DNA from: CAUZIZ01 sp963579905 | Lineage (GTDB): Bacteria > Acidobacteriota > UBA6911 > RPQK01 > JAJDTT01 | Direction of reading: 5' to 3' | DNA length: 24,086 bases | Assembly: GCA_963579905.1 (NCBI GenBank) | Contig: CAUZIZ010000078.1 | Span: 1-24,086 of the forward strand | Made by a program: the position numbers and the translations under genes | Notes under the pieces: generated by a model | What the model was told of the DNA's origin: nothing | Databases searched by the model: none | The model's input: the letters and a program-made list of their open reading frames with translations, nothing else | Part shown: positions 1 through 7,446 of the stretch, one piece after another | Layout of the letters: the number at the start of each line of letters is the position of its first letter | Numbering within the stretch: the first letter of the stretch is position 1

Positions 1-131
1 CTTTTCTATTGGTCGCCGCTTTCGTAGGGTACGTCGTGTTCTCCGAGTAGCACCGGGCCGGCGTTCGCACCTCCTGGAAGCAGAGGAGGGCAAAGGCAAT
101 TCAACAGAATAGCTGGCGTAGAAAAGTACCC
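1..131. other. No gene recognised at window edge
   Basis: No coding region, RNA gene or clear repeat is visible here. It lies beyond the 3' end of the minus-strand DUF3631 operon and just outside the CCGGTAC inverted-repeat array. If the left part of the window is an integrated element, this is still inside it, and the missing integrase and other boundary would be to the left. Confidence 0.5.
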
Positions 132-279
132 CCGCTCCATCCGGTACACCGGTACAATCCTTTACCTACAAGGGTTTCAGCGGAATTCGATCCGGTACAC
201 TATCCGGTACTGTACCGGATAGGAGATCGGCTGAAACCCCTGTCAATACTGGGTTGTACCGGTGTACCGGTTGGAGCGG
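132..279. repeat. Nested inverted-repeat array of CCGGTAC units (possible origin or att/operator)
   Basis: Seven copies of CCGGTAC or its complement GTACCGG occur here. Four are forward (141-147, 149-155, 192-198, 204-210) and three inverted (212-218, 256-262, 264-270). An outer inverted repeat pairs 132-157 with 254-279 (25 of 26 bases). An inner one pairs 168-184 with 227-243 (15 of 17, core GGGTTTCAGC), and both share the same axis. A perfect 10-1-10 palindrome lies at 201-221. The array directly follows the last gene of the DUF3631 operon. Iteron-like dyads beside a helicase-type ATPase suggest a replication origin of the element. An operator, partition site or attachment site is also possible. 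The structure is seen directly; the function is inference. Confidence 0.75.
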
Positions 280-299
280 AGGTATATAGGCGTAGGTTG

Positions 300-1724
300 T
301 CATATTCTTTCCGGTTCGCCCTGGGAATGGGGATCGTTACGTGTATGCCCCAGGGTTGGTGAAGTTCCGTTTTCCGATATCAAATATCGGCCAAAAGAAT
401 CCTCAAAATCGCTCCTCACATAGCCGCGAACTTTATTGCCGTTGAGCCGAAATTGGTCCGGGCGGATTTCAAATGGGGCAAGGACCATGGCAAGTTGTCT
501 GGTCGTAATAGGGTCTTTATCAAACTCGGGCCAGGGGCGCTCCTCCATCTTCCCGAGCTCCTCTACAATTTCGGCGCTGGTCAATCTTTCCGCGCCTCTC
601 GATCGGAACAGCTCCTCCAAATCCGCCAGCAGCTGCACGCCTTCTGAGTTCTCGGCCTCATCGTTCGTGGAGAGGATCAAGGCGGAGGACCGTGCCCGTT
701 CGGGCCAGTCGCCCCCGACCAGGTCGGCAATGGCGAAGAGCTTTCTCCAGCAGTCTTGCTCGCGATCGTTGAGTTCTGTGGGCATTTCAGGTTCGCTGTC
801 CGCTATCGTGGCCGAATTGTCTTGCACCCATCTGGCCGCCATTCGCTGTAAGGGTTCCAGTTCTCCCACCACATGATCCCTGCGGAATCGGCAAACCTGA
901 TCTCCCTTCTGCTTACGCCGCATCTTGATAACAATAGAGCGATCCTCAAGAGTTCCAGGAAGCTTGCCGATCAATGCGATGCCAAGCAGCCCGAATGTGC
1001 TGAAAAGTCTCGGCTCATGATCATCGCCCACGCAGCGAGGTATTTGCGCTGTCGCCCGGTAATGCCCGCTGTTCAGAATTCCTGTTAGCTCTTTGTCGCG
1101 AATGAACGTATCAGCCTCATCCACCAACAAGGTCGGCGACCACTTTTCTATTGATCTGAAGACTGACGCCGGAGTTATGTTTGCGACTCCGAGCGGTCGC
1201 CTGACCAGGCACAGCAGGATATCGATTAGCGTCGTTTTTCCGCATCGCTTTGTCGGCGACGAGATAGTAAGACGCGGCGCAATTGAGATAACTTCCACCA
1301 GAAAAGTCAGGATTATCCAGAGGCCAATAGCGACGGAAGCACCCGATGGCAAGACCACATATCGGGAGAGGTTTGTTTCGAGTTGAGCAAGGAGTTTCGC
1401 ACCATCCACCGGTTCGGGCCAGGGGTCGGGATCGCTCAAGATAAGGGAGCGCCCCTGGAAATCTCCCGTATCTTTGCGAATTTCGGGATTAGAGGCTAAC
1501 GCAGCGTCAGCTAGATGACTCGGGCTGCTGATCCCCGCCTTTTTCAACCTGGAAACCAGAGCCTCCCGAAGCACACCACGGGGCAAGTCATCAAGGTCCC
1601 TGGCCTGGGTTTTTATACTCTCCAGCAATGTCAGAAGCATTCCCGGAGGCGCATCACGGTCCAAAAAGCCGAACCCTGCTTCCTCCAGAATTTCCTCAGG
1701 AGATGCCACGACGGATCGGATCAC
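300..1724 (-). CDS. DUF3631-domain P-loop ATPase (mobile-element helicase-like protein)
   Basis: This 474-residue protein has a Walker A motif (SPTKRCGKTT, residues 156-165) and a Walker B motif (LLVDEAD, 199-205). The C-terminal third (about 360-460) looks like DUF3631, including a segment containing LTSAEIVEEL and a final GY-type winged-helix-like part. Family members are found in prophages and integrative elements, often joined to primase domains and probably acting in element replication. No zinc-finger or TOPRIM primase part is visible, so this looks like a helicase-only version. The start is GTG at 1722-1724, and its GTGA overlaps the stop of the upstream gene by 4 bp, so it is translationally coupled. 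It is the last gene of a four-gene operon and faces the CCGGTAC array. Confidence 0.85.
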   Translation of the reverse strand: MIRSVVASPEEILEEAGFGFLDRDAPPGMLLTLLESIKTQARDLDDLPRGVLREALVSRLKKAGISSPSHLADAALASNPEIRKDTGDFQGRSLILSDPDPWPEPVDGAKLLAQLETNLSRYVVLPSGASVAIGLWIILTFLVEVISIAPRLTISSPTKRCGKTTLIDILLCLVRRPLGVANITPASVFRSIEKWSPTLLVDEADTFIRDKELTGILNSGHYRATAQIPRCVGDDHEPRLFSTFGLLGIALIGKLPGTLEDRSIVIKMRRKQKGDQVCRFRRDHVVGELEPLQRMAARWVQDNSATIADSEPEMPTELNDREQDCWRKLFAIADLVGGDWPERARSSALILSTNDEAENSEGVQLLADLEELFRSRGAERLTSAEIVEELGKMEERPWPEFDKDPITTRQLAMVLAPFEIRPDQFRLNGNKVRGYVRSDFEDSFGRYLISENGTSPTLGHTRNDPHSQGEPERI

Positions 1725-1981
1725 GCTGGCCGCCTCCAGCGCTCCTGCTGTTTCCGATCCACCAGCATTGACCGCTTTTGCCGCTTCGTTTCCTCGTCCA
1801 TGAGCGTCGTCATGTTGCGCTCTAGCAAGCGTTGCGATGTTTGATCCAGAAGGTAGGAAAATCCTCTTCTCAGCTCCTCCAGTCGGAGAATTATCTCCAC
1901 CATTTCGTCTGCCAGACGGTCTTGTTCCTTCGCGATTGCGATCACAACATGGTGGAGCGCCCGAGCTTCGGCTTCGGTCAT
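1721..1981 (-). CDS. Small charged helical protein of the DUF3631 operon
   Basis: An 86-residue hypothetical protein, rich in Glu, Arg and Leu and probably mostly alpha-helical or coiled-coil over residues 10-75. I do not recognise a family. The start is the ATG at 1979-1981, which overlaps the stop of the HTH gene in an ATGA; a longer reading upstream would run through the HTH gene and is unlikely. The 3' end overlaps the GTG start of the DUF3631 gene by 4 bp. Tight coupling on both sides implies a role together with the HTH and ATPase proteins, for example as an accessory or loader protein, but nothing in the sequence proves this. Confidence 0.7.
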   Translation of the reverse strand: MTEAEARALHHVVIAIAKEQDRLADEMVEIILRLEELRRGFSYLLDQTSQRLLERNMTTLMDEETKRQKRSMLVDRKQQERWRRPA

Positions 1982-2190
1982 TGTTGCATTCGCTCCAGGG
2001 CTTCTTCGAGGCTGACTCCAGGCAGCATCTCCAGGTATTCGCTCAGCTCCTGGCGCCGAAACACTAATCGACCTCCCCATCGCTTAAAAGGCACCTGGCC
2101 CCGGGCAATTCTTGCCCTTAGAGCCTTCTCGCTGACTCCCAGAAATTCGGCGGCCGCCGGGACATCCAGCAGCGCACCTTGGCTAGCCAT
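1978..2190 (-). CDS. Excisionase-like helix-turn-helix DNA-binding protein
   Basis: A 70-residue protein with the pattern of MerR/excisionase-type HTH_17 domains: a VPAAAEFLGVSEKALRARI segment (helix-turn-helix, about residues 10-30), then a basic wing (FKRWGGRLVFRRQEL). Such proteins act as recombination directionality factors or regulators in integrative elements. I chose the ATG at 2188-2190, which overlaps the stop of the upstream RHH gene by one base (TGATG), over a TTG one codon earlier. It is the second gene of the minus-strand operon. It could bind the CCGGTAC array or an att site; this is inference. Confidence 0.82.
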   Translation of the reverse strand: MASQGALLDVPAAAEFLGVSEKALRARIARGQVPFKRWGGRLVFRRQELSEYLEMLPGVSLEEALERMQQ

Positions 2191-2678
2191 CAATCCTCTG
2201 TATCCTCAGCCTCTATCTGGGCGTACCGCCTCTGGAGAAAGGCCTTCTCTTCAGCGCTCAACGGGGCACCATTCCTCAAATTCGCTTCTAGCTGGTCTTG
2301 TTTCTTCCGCTCTTCTCGTTGGATAAACGTCTCCTTCAGCGACTGGAACAGCTCCTCCCCGGTAATGACTCTGCCATCACTGGTCACCTGAAACTGCATA
2401 AGCAGGCGCTGATGCGGCCCCCAGACCTCCAGCTCTGCTGCCTGCTTGGCCCTCTGCAGGATGAAAAAGTTCTGCAGAACCACGGCCGGTTTGATGTTTA
2501 GGCACTCGGGCGAGGCGAGGAGTTGCACGGTCCTCAACATTTCGGAGTCCAAGTCTGTCCAGAACTCCAGCGCTTCCCGGGCCGCATCAGTGGGAATCAG
2601 GCCCCGCTGGCTTGCCACTTCATCCAGCTTCTGCTTCAACTCCTCATCTACCCGGAACGATACTCGCGGTTTCGCCAT
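2190..2678 (-). CDS. Ribbon-helix-helix DNA-binding protein
   Basis: A 162-residue protein. The N-terminus (VSFRVDEELKQKLDEVASQRGL, residues 6-27) has the beta-strand plus two-helix layout of MetJ/Arc (RHH) regulators, followed by a long helical, charged C-terminal part of unknown family. An AAGGAG ribosome binding site lies 7 bases before the ATG at 2676-2678. It heads the minus-strand operon and is divergent from the sialidase-like gene. A TCTGACACC/GGTGTCAGA inverted repeat lies in the shared upstream region and is a plausible autoregulatory operator. Likely role: control of the element's operon. DNA binding is well supported by the fold pattern; the target is inference. Confidence 0.75.
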   Translation of the reverse strand: MAKPRVSFRVDEELKQKLDEVASQRGLIPTDAAREALEFWTDLDSEMLRTVQLLASPECLNIKPAVVLQNFFILQRAKQAAELEVWGPHQRLLMQFQVTSDGRVITGEELFQSLKETFIQREERKKQDQLEANLRNGAPLSAEEKAFLQRRYAQIEAEDTED

Positions 2679-2714
2679 TGGTTTCTCCTTTATGGGATAA
2701 TCCTACAGGACATC

Positions 2715-2755
2715 TCTGACACCAAAGATAACAAAGTTGGCACCACGGTGTCAGA
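2715..2755. promoter_or_regulatory. Inverted repeat in the divergent promoter region (candidate RHH operator)
   Basis: TCTGACACC (2715-2723) and GGTGTCAGA (2747-2755) form a perfect 9-bp inverted repeat with a 23-base spacer. A related GGCACC half-site lies at 2739-2744. It sits between the RHH gene (minus) and the sialidase-like gene (plus). No convincing -35/-10 pair was found, so the promoter positions remain open. Confidence 0.5.
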
Positions 2756-2790
2756 TATAACTAGATTAGGCTCCAACACTAGGAGGAATC

Positions 2791-4242
2791 ATGAAGACTC
2801 TGACTCGACGGGAATTTCAGTGGATGACCGGACGGACTCTGGCGCTCTCTCCCCTGCTTGCTGGGATCGCTTGTGGCCCGGGCGAAACATCCCGCCCCAG
2901 CGGAACTACTCGAGGGGCCACCACAGCCACCGGACCGCTCACGATGACGTTGGGATCGGCTGACGTCACCATTCCTCCGACTCAGCCCGAAGGCGACACC
3001 TGGCGCTACGGGCTCGCTCTACCCTTTCAGGTGGCGGCTGGGAAGGTGGGTCTCTTCTGCGGCATCCGGGGGAAGCGAGGCCACGACTTCGAGGTAGGCA
3101 CTGACGCAATTCTGTTCAGTGACCTTTCCCAGATTCAGGCCGAGGGGGCCATTTCCATCTCTCGCAACCACGGCGAGAAGAACCCCAATTCCAGTCCTGC
3201 CGGGGCGCCCTCCATCATGGTGAAATACCCGGTCACTGGCGGCTTCGTCCCCGCCGGGGCCAAGCTCGAGGACGGTTCTCCCCACCCTCATGCGGGGACC
3301 GGTTTCGGCATCTGCCAGGCGATCGCCTGGACGGCGGATCAAGAGAGCGTCTATCCAGGTGAGCAGACGTATGAGTATATGGAGCTCTATCAGCTGGCCT
3401 ACGACGACGACGGCTTTCGGCTCACCGAGACGGAACGGATCCCCTATGACGAGCTCCTAGCGGGAGCGGTGCTTGCCAACCCTGGCCTGACCAATGCCAT
3501 CGCCGATGGAGAGGATCTTCTGTTCACCATGGGCGGCGGAATCGAAGGTGGATCGGCCTCCGGCCTGACCCGCTGGCGCCGACAGGCTGACAAGTGGAGA
3601 CCCGTTTCCTGGAAGCCGATCACCCACGCCGACGGTTCTTTTGAGCCCAGCCTCATCCGTGACGGGGATGGGAGCCTTCTCTTCTCTGCCCGCGGAGGAA
3701 GGGACGAGGAGGGACGGAGGCGTCTGCAATCGCGAGTCTGGCGTTCTCAGGATGGTGGCGAGAGCTGGAGCAAGGTCATTCACGTAGAGGGCGCGGTCGG
3801 CGGCTGCCCGATCACCCTCAATCAGGCGGCCGATGGCACTCCCTACATCGCCGCCAATCTCAATGAGGTCACCCTGCATCCCCTCAGCGAGCGAGCGCGG
3901 CCCAAGAAGAACGATCAGGGGATTGTCCACGCTTCGGCCGCCGGCCGCGAGAAGCTCTGCTTCTGGCCTCTGAACCAGGCCAGGGACGGTCTGGAGACTC
4001 CGATCCTGGTCCGCGACTCGGTGGCCGAGTTTGGTCTAGCGCCCTCCGGCGACTTCTGGGCGGTCGACCATCCGTCAGCCATGACGGTTCAGTTGGCCGA
4101 CAGCGCCTGGCACAACGTCATCGTGATGCGGATCTGTGATACCGCCGAGGTACGGGTCGGGGCCGATCCCGTTCCTCAGACCGGTTGCTACGTCGAGGAG
4201 GTCCTCTCCTCCGGTACACCCATCCCGATGTGGAAGTTCTAG
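2791..4242 (+). CDS. Exported sialidase/BNR-repeat-like protein
   Basis: A 483-residue protein with an AGGAGGA ribosome binding site at 2781-2787. The N-terminus has a Tat-like motif (TRREFQ, residues 5-10), a short hydrophobic stretch and a cysteine at about residue 28 in LAGIAC. That is only a poor lipobox, so lipoprotein status is uncertain. An Asp-box (SQDGGESWS, about residues 318-326) and the FEPSLIRDGDGSLLFSAR segment are typical of sialidase-type beta-propellers that act on glycans outside the cytoplasm. Only one clear Asp-box is visible, and I cannot point to a complete arginine triad, so 'sialidase' is a fold-level call. It sits between the element's operon and the tRNA-Ala fragment and may be cargo. 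Confidence 0.65.
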   Translation: MKTLTRREFQWMTGRTLALSPLLAGIACGPGETSRPSGTTRGATTATGPLTMTLGSADVTIPPTQPEGDTWRYGLALPFQVAAGKVGLFCGIRGKRGHDFEVGTDAILFSDLSQIQAEGAISISRNHGEKNPNSSPAGAPSIMVKYPVTGGFVPAGAKLEDGSPHPHAGTGFGICQAIAWTADQESVYPGEQTYEYMELYQLAYDDDGFRLTETERIPYDELLAGAVLANPGLTNAIADGEDLLFTMGGGIEGGSASGLTRWRRQADKWRPVSWKPITHADGSFEPSLIRDGDGSLLFSARGGRDEEGRRRLQSRVWRSQDGGESWSKVIHVEGAVGGCPITLNQAADGTPYIAANLNEVTLHPLSERARPKKNDQGIVHASAAGREKLCFWPLNQARDGLETPILVRDSVAEFGLAPSGDFWAVDHPSAMTVQLADSAWHNVIVMRICDTAEVRVGADPVPQTGCYVEEVLSSGTPIPMWKF

Positions 4243-4545
4243 TCCCAAAGTTCCAGCGCCTGAAGAGGGTAGCCGTTGTGGCTTCCGTCGAGGTAACGGA
4301 TCCAGGGGTGGGCCGAGACTCGCCCTTGTTGGACGGGATAGTAGGAAAGTCATTATTGGAACGGCCAGGGCGCCAACAATAAAATAACAGGTGAAACTAC
4401 ATACTAGGGAGATAGGGGAGAGAATCCCGTAGTGAATCGGACGGGGAAACAGGGGGAAATCTGGGAAAACCTGGGTAAACCTGGGACTAGGCTAAGTCTT
4501 TTACCTTCAATGGATAATCTGTTTTTTCAAGGGGTTGGTCAGGAA
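4243..4545. other. Intergenic region, no gene, with short tandem repeats
   Basis: No credible coding region. It contains a run of 10-bp repeats at 4456-4485 and an AT-richer stretch (4490-4535) next to the tRNA-Ala break. If the left part of the window is an integrated element, this is its inner right edge. Confidence 0.5.
4456..4485. repeat. Tandem 10-bp repeats (AAACCTGGG type)
   Basis: Three consecutive units GAAATCTGGG, AAAACCTGGG and TAAACCTGGG, preceded by a more diverged GGAAACAGGG. The 10-bp period places the units on one face of the helix. They lie 60-100 bp from the tRNA-Ala break, where arm-type integrase sites would be expected. The repeats are seen; the role is inferred. Confidence 0.6.
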
Positions 4546-4595
4546 CGTAAAAACTGCTTGCAAAGCAGGTGCTCTGCCAACTGAGCTATACCCCC
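4546..4595 (-). pseudogene. 5' half of tRNA-Ala(UGC), truncated at the anticodon stem
   Basis: Reading the minus strand from 4595, the sequence matches tRNA-Ala(UGC) through the acceptor 5' strand (GGGGGTA), the D-arm (GCTCAGTTGGCAGAGC), the anticodon stem and loop CCTGC-TTTGCAA and the 3' stem GCAG. It then breaks off: no GTTCGA-type T-arm, no 3' acceptor strand and no CCA follow. It lies downstream of the 16S gene and in the same direction, the usual place of tRNA-Ala in rRNA operons. The break at the anticodon stem-loop, a common tyrosine-recombinase crossover site, suggests an integration or deletion scar. A functional tRNA is very unlikely unless joined to a distant 3' half. Confidence 0.85.
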
Positions 4596-4766
4596 ACCGG
4601 CGTTGAGGCTACGGCGTTTGGCGCATCCTCAGGCTCGAGTTGAGAAGGAGTCCCGCGATTCTGGAGGGCCTCCTTCGCGATTAGTCTAGCACGACGTCAG
4701 CGGGTCTCGTAACAGGCAGGGCTAACCGTCTTAGATCCGACAGGGCATGGCTTTGATGACGCGAAT
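4596..4766. other. rRNA spacer remnant with hairpin
   Basis: No gene seen. GAAGGAG (4644-4650) and CTCCTTC (4670-4676) form a 7-bp stem, possibly an RNA structure of the 16S-tRNA spacer. No tRNA-Ile is present. Confidence 0.4.
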
Positions 4767-4795
4767 TTGAATGCTACATTGCAGTAAACTAGCTA
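4767..4795 (+). promoter_or_regulatory. vapBC promoter candidate
   Basis: TTGAAT (4767-4772), a 17-base spacer, then TAGCTA (4790-4795). Transcription would start near 4802, giving a very short leader before the ATG at 4810 but keeping AGGGAG at the 5' end. The leader length is a weak point. Confidence 0.45.
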
Positions 4796-4809
4796 CACGT
4801 AGGGAGTCT

Positions 4810-5064
4810 ATGGCTTTGAACATTCGAAACGCTGAGACCGAGCGGCTGGCCGAGACACTTGCCAGGCGTACGGGAGAGACGAAAACGGAAGCTGTCACCA
4901 AGGCCTTACGCGAGCGGTTGAGGCGACTCGATCGCGACAGATCAGGCCGACAGCTGACCGATGAACTGGACGAGATCACTTCTCACTGCGCCTCTCTGCC
5001 TGTTCTAGACAGGCGAAGTGACGATGGGATCATCGGTTATGACGCTTGGGGTCTTCCAGGCTGA
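4810..5064 (+). CDS. vapB: VapB-type antitoxin
   Basis: An 84-residue protein of the Rv0623/PSK type: the N-terminus MALNIRNAETERLAETLARR and then TGETKTEAVTKALRERLRRL fit the DNA-binding part of this antitoxin class. The C-terminus (DGIIGYDAWGLPG) is the usual toxin-wrapping tail. I chose ATG 4810, with AGGGAG just before it, over an upstream ATG at 4771 that would overlap the promoter. The stop overlaps the vapC start by one base (TGATG). It neutralises VapC and probably represses the pair. It lies antisense to the rRNA transcript. Confidence 0.88.
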   Translation: MALNIRNAETERLAETLARRTGETKTEAVTKALRERLRRLDRDRSGRQLTDELDEITSHCASLPVLDRRSDDGIIGYDAWGLPG

Positions 5065-5498
5065 TGGTGATTGATACTTCTGCTCTGGTGGCGATCCGTC
5101 AGAATGAGCCAGAACGACGGCACTTCAATGAGGCGATCGAAGAGGTGGAGTCATGCTCCATCTCAAGCGCTACCCTGGTTGAGGCCTCCATAATCATTGA
5201 GTCGCGATACGGATCGCTTGGTTTAGGAGATCATGATCTGCTCGTCTCCAAGGCCGAGATCACGGTGGTCCCGGTGGATCTTGATCAGGCCCTCATTGCT
5301 CGGCAAGCCTTCAGCCGTTACGGTAAGGGACGCCACCCAGCCGGCCTTAACCATGGAGACTGTTTCAGTTACGCGCTGGCCAAGTCCCTGGGGCAATCGT
5401 TGCTTCAGAAAGGCGCCGACTTCGTCCGGACCGACCTGATAATTCACCCGGCAGGGCAGAACTCTGAATCTACGCTCGACTCCCGATCGATCGAGTAG
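5064..5498 (+). CDS. vapC: VapC-type PIN-domain ribonuclease toxin
   Basis: A 144-residue PIN-domain protein. The first acidic residue is in MVIDTSALVAI (Asp4), the next in the SSATLVEASIIIESR helix (Glu), and the last set in NHGDCFSYALAKSLGQSLLQKGADFVRTDL, the conserved GDCFSYALAK core of the family. These residues bind Mg2+ for RNA cleavage, usually of tRNA or rRNA. The start is ATG 5064, coupled to vapB. The C-terminal tail after TDL (about 20 residues) is longer than usual. Its place inside an rRNA operon spacer, opposite to rRNA transcription, is unusual. Confidence 0.92.
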   Translation: MVIDTSALVAIRQNEPERRHFNEAIEEVESCSISSATLVEASIIIESRYGSLGLGDHDLLVSKAEITVVPVDLDQALIARQAFSRYGKGRHPAGLNHGDCFSYALAKSLGQSLLQKGADFVRTDLIIHPAGQNSESTLDSRSIE

Positions 5499-5659
5499 CC
5501 CCTTCTTCGCCAACGCTCAGCTATTTCTAGGTGTAGGGAAGACCGTGCTGTTGTCCGGCTCTCTCCTCGGAACCTGGCCTCATATTGCCGACGAGTCACG
5601 TCATTCGCGGCTCTGTTGGACCCGGCTATGGCTGGGAGGGAGTGGTACGAGTTCTACGA

Positions 5660-5681
5660 AGATCTTAGACAACTAGGCAGG
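5660..5681 (-). other. 16S 3' processing stem (pairs with the leader)
   Basis: On the minus strand this reads as the complement of the leader segment 7274-7295, with 21 of 22 bases matching. In the precursor rRNA the two strands would form a stem bringing the 16S ends together, the usual RNase III substrate. It shows that the 16S 3' flank is intact down to this point. Confidence 0.85.
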
Positions 5682-5717
5682 GGGGACAGGTAAAACGTGT
5701 ACCGTATTGTTTTTCCG

Positions 5718-7258
<1,541 letters not shown>

Positions 7259-7273
7259 TTTCCAAGGTCCCAT

Positions 7274-7295
7274 CCTGCCTAGTTGTCAAAGATCT
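7274..7295 (-). other. 16S 5' processing stem with boxA
   Basis: This leader segment is complementary to 5660-5681 (21 of 22). Within it, TCTTTGACAA (minus strand, 7283-7292) fits the boxA consensus TCTTTRANAA used by Nus-factor antitermination complexes. The boxA therefore lies inside the processing stem. Confidence 0.8.
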
Positions 7296-7324
7296 CCCCC
7301 AGACCTCCGCCCAGGGAAACGCCT

Positions 7325-7353
7325 ATTCTAGCGTCTACTGATAGGCGTTGCAA
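7325..7353 (-). promoter_or_regulatory. rRNA promoter
   Basis: Minus strand: TTGCAA (-35, 7348-7353), a 17-base spacer, TAGAAT (-10, 7325-7330). It lies about 70 bp before the 16S 5' end and upstream of boxA. A perfect 9-bp inverted repeat AACGCCTAT/ATAGGCGTT (7318-7326 and 7341-7349) overlaps both elements. A T-rich stretch upstream of -35 is oriented as A's on the transcribed side, possibly an UP element. Confidence 0.8.
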
Positions 7354-7446
7354 CCTTTTTGTTTCTGCGAAACTCTTGAGAAACACTCGGACGATCTCCA
7401 GGCCAGCGCTACCCAAGAGTAATTGAAGTGCTCCGGGCTCAATCAG

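Noticed and set aside
4210..4220. An eighth CCGGTACACC near the end of the sialidase-like gene, similar to the units at 132-279
   Set aside because: It is single, inside coding sequence and without a partner repeat; chance is enough.
4490..4545. A search for the T-arm and acceptor end of the tRNA-Ala
   Set aside because: No TTCRANY loop or strand complementary to GGGGGTA follows the anticodon stem, so a complete tRNA was not called.
5499..5693. An open frame continuing in phase after the vapC stop (64 codons, ending LRQLGRGDR)
   Set aside because: It has no start codon and its last part is the 16S processing stem, so the apparent coding sequence is explained by rRNA structure.
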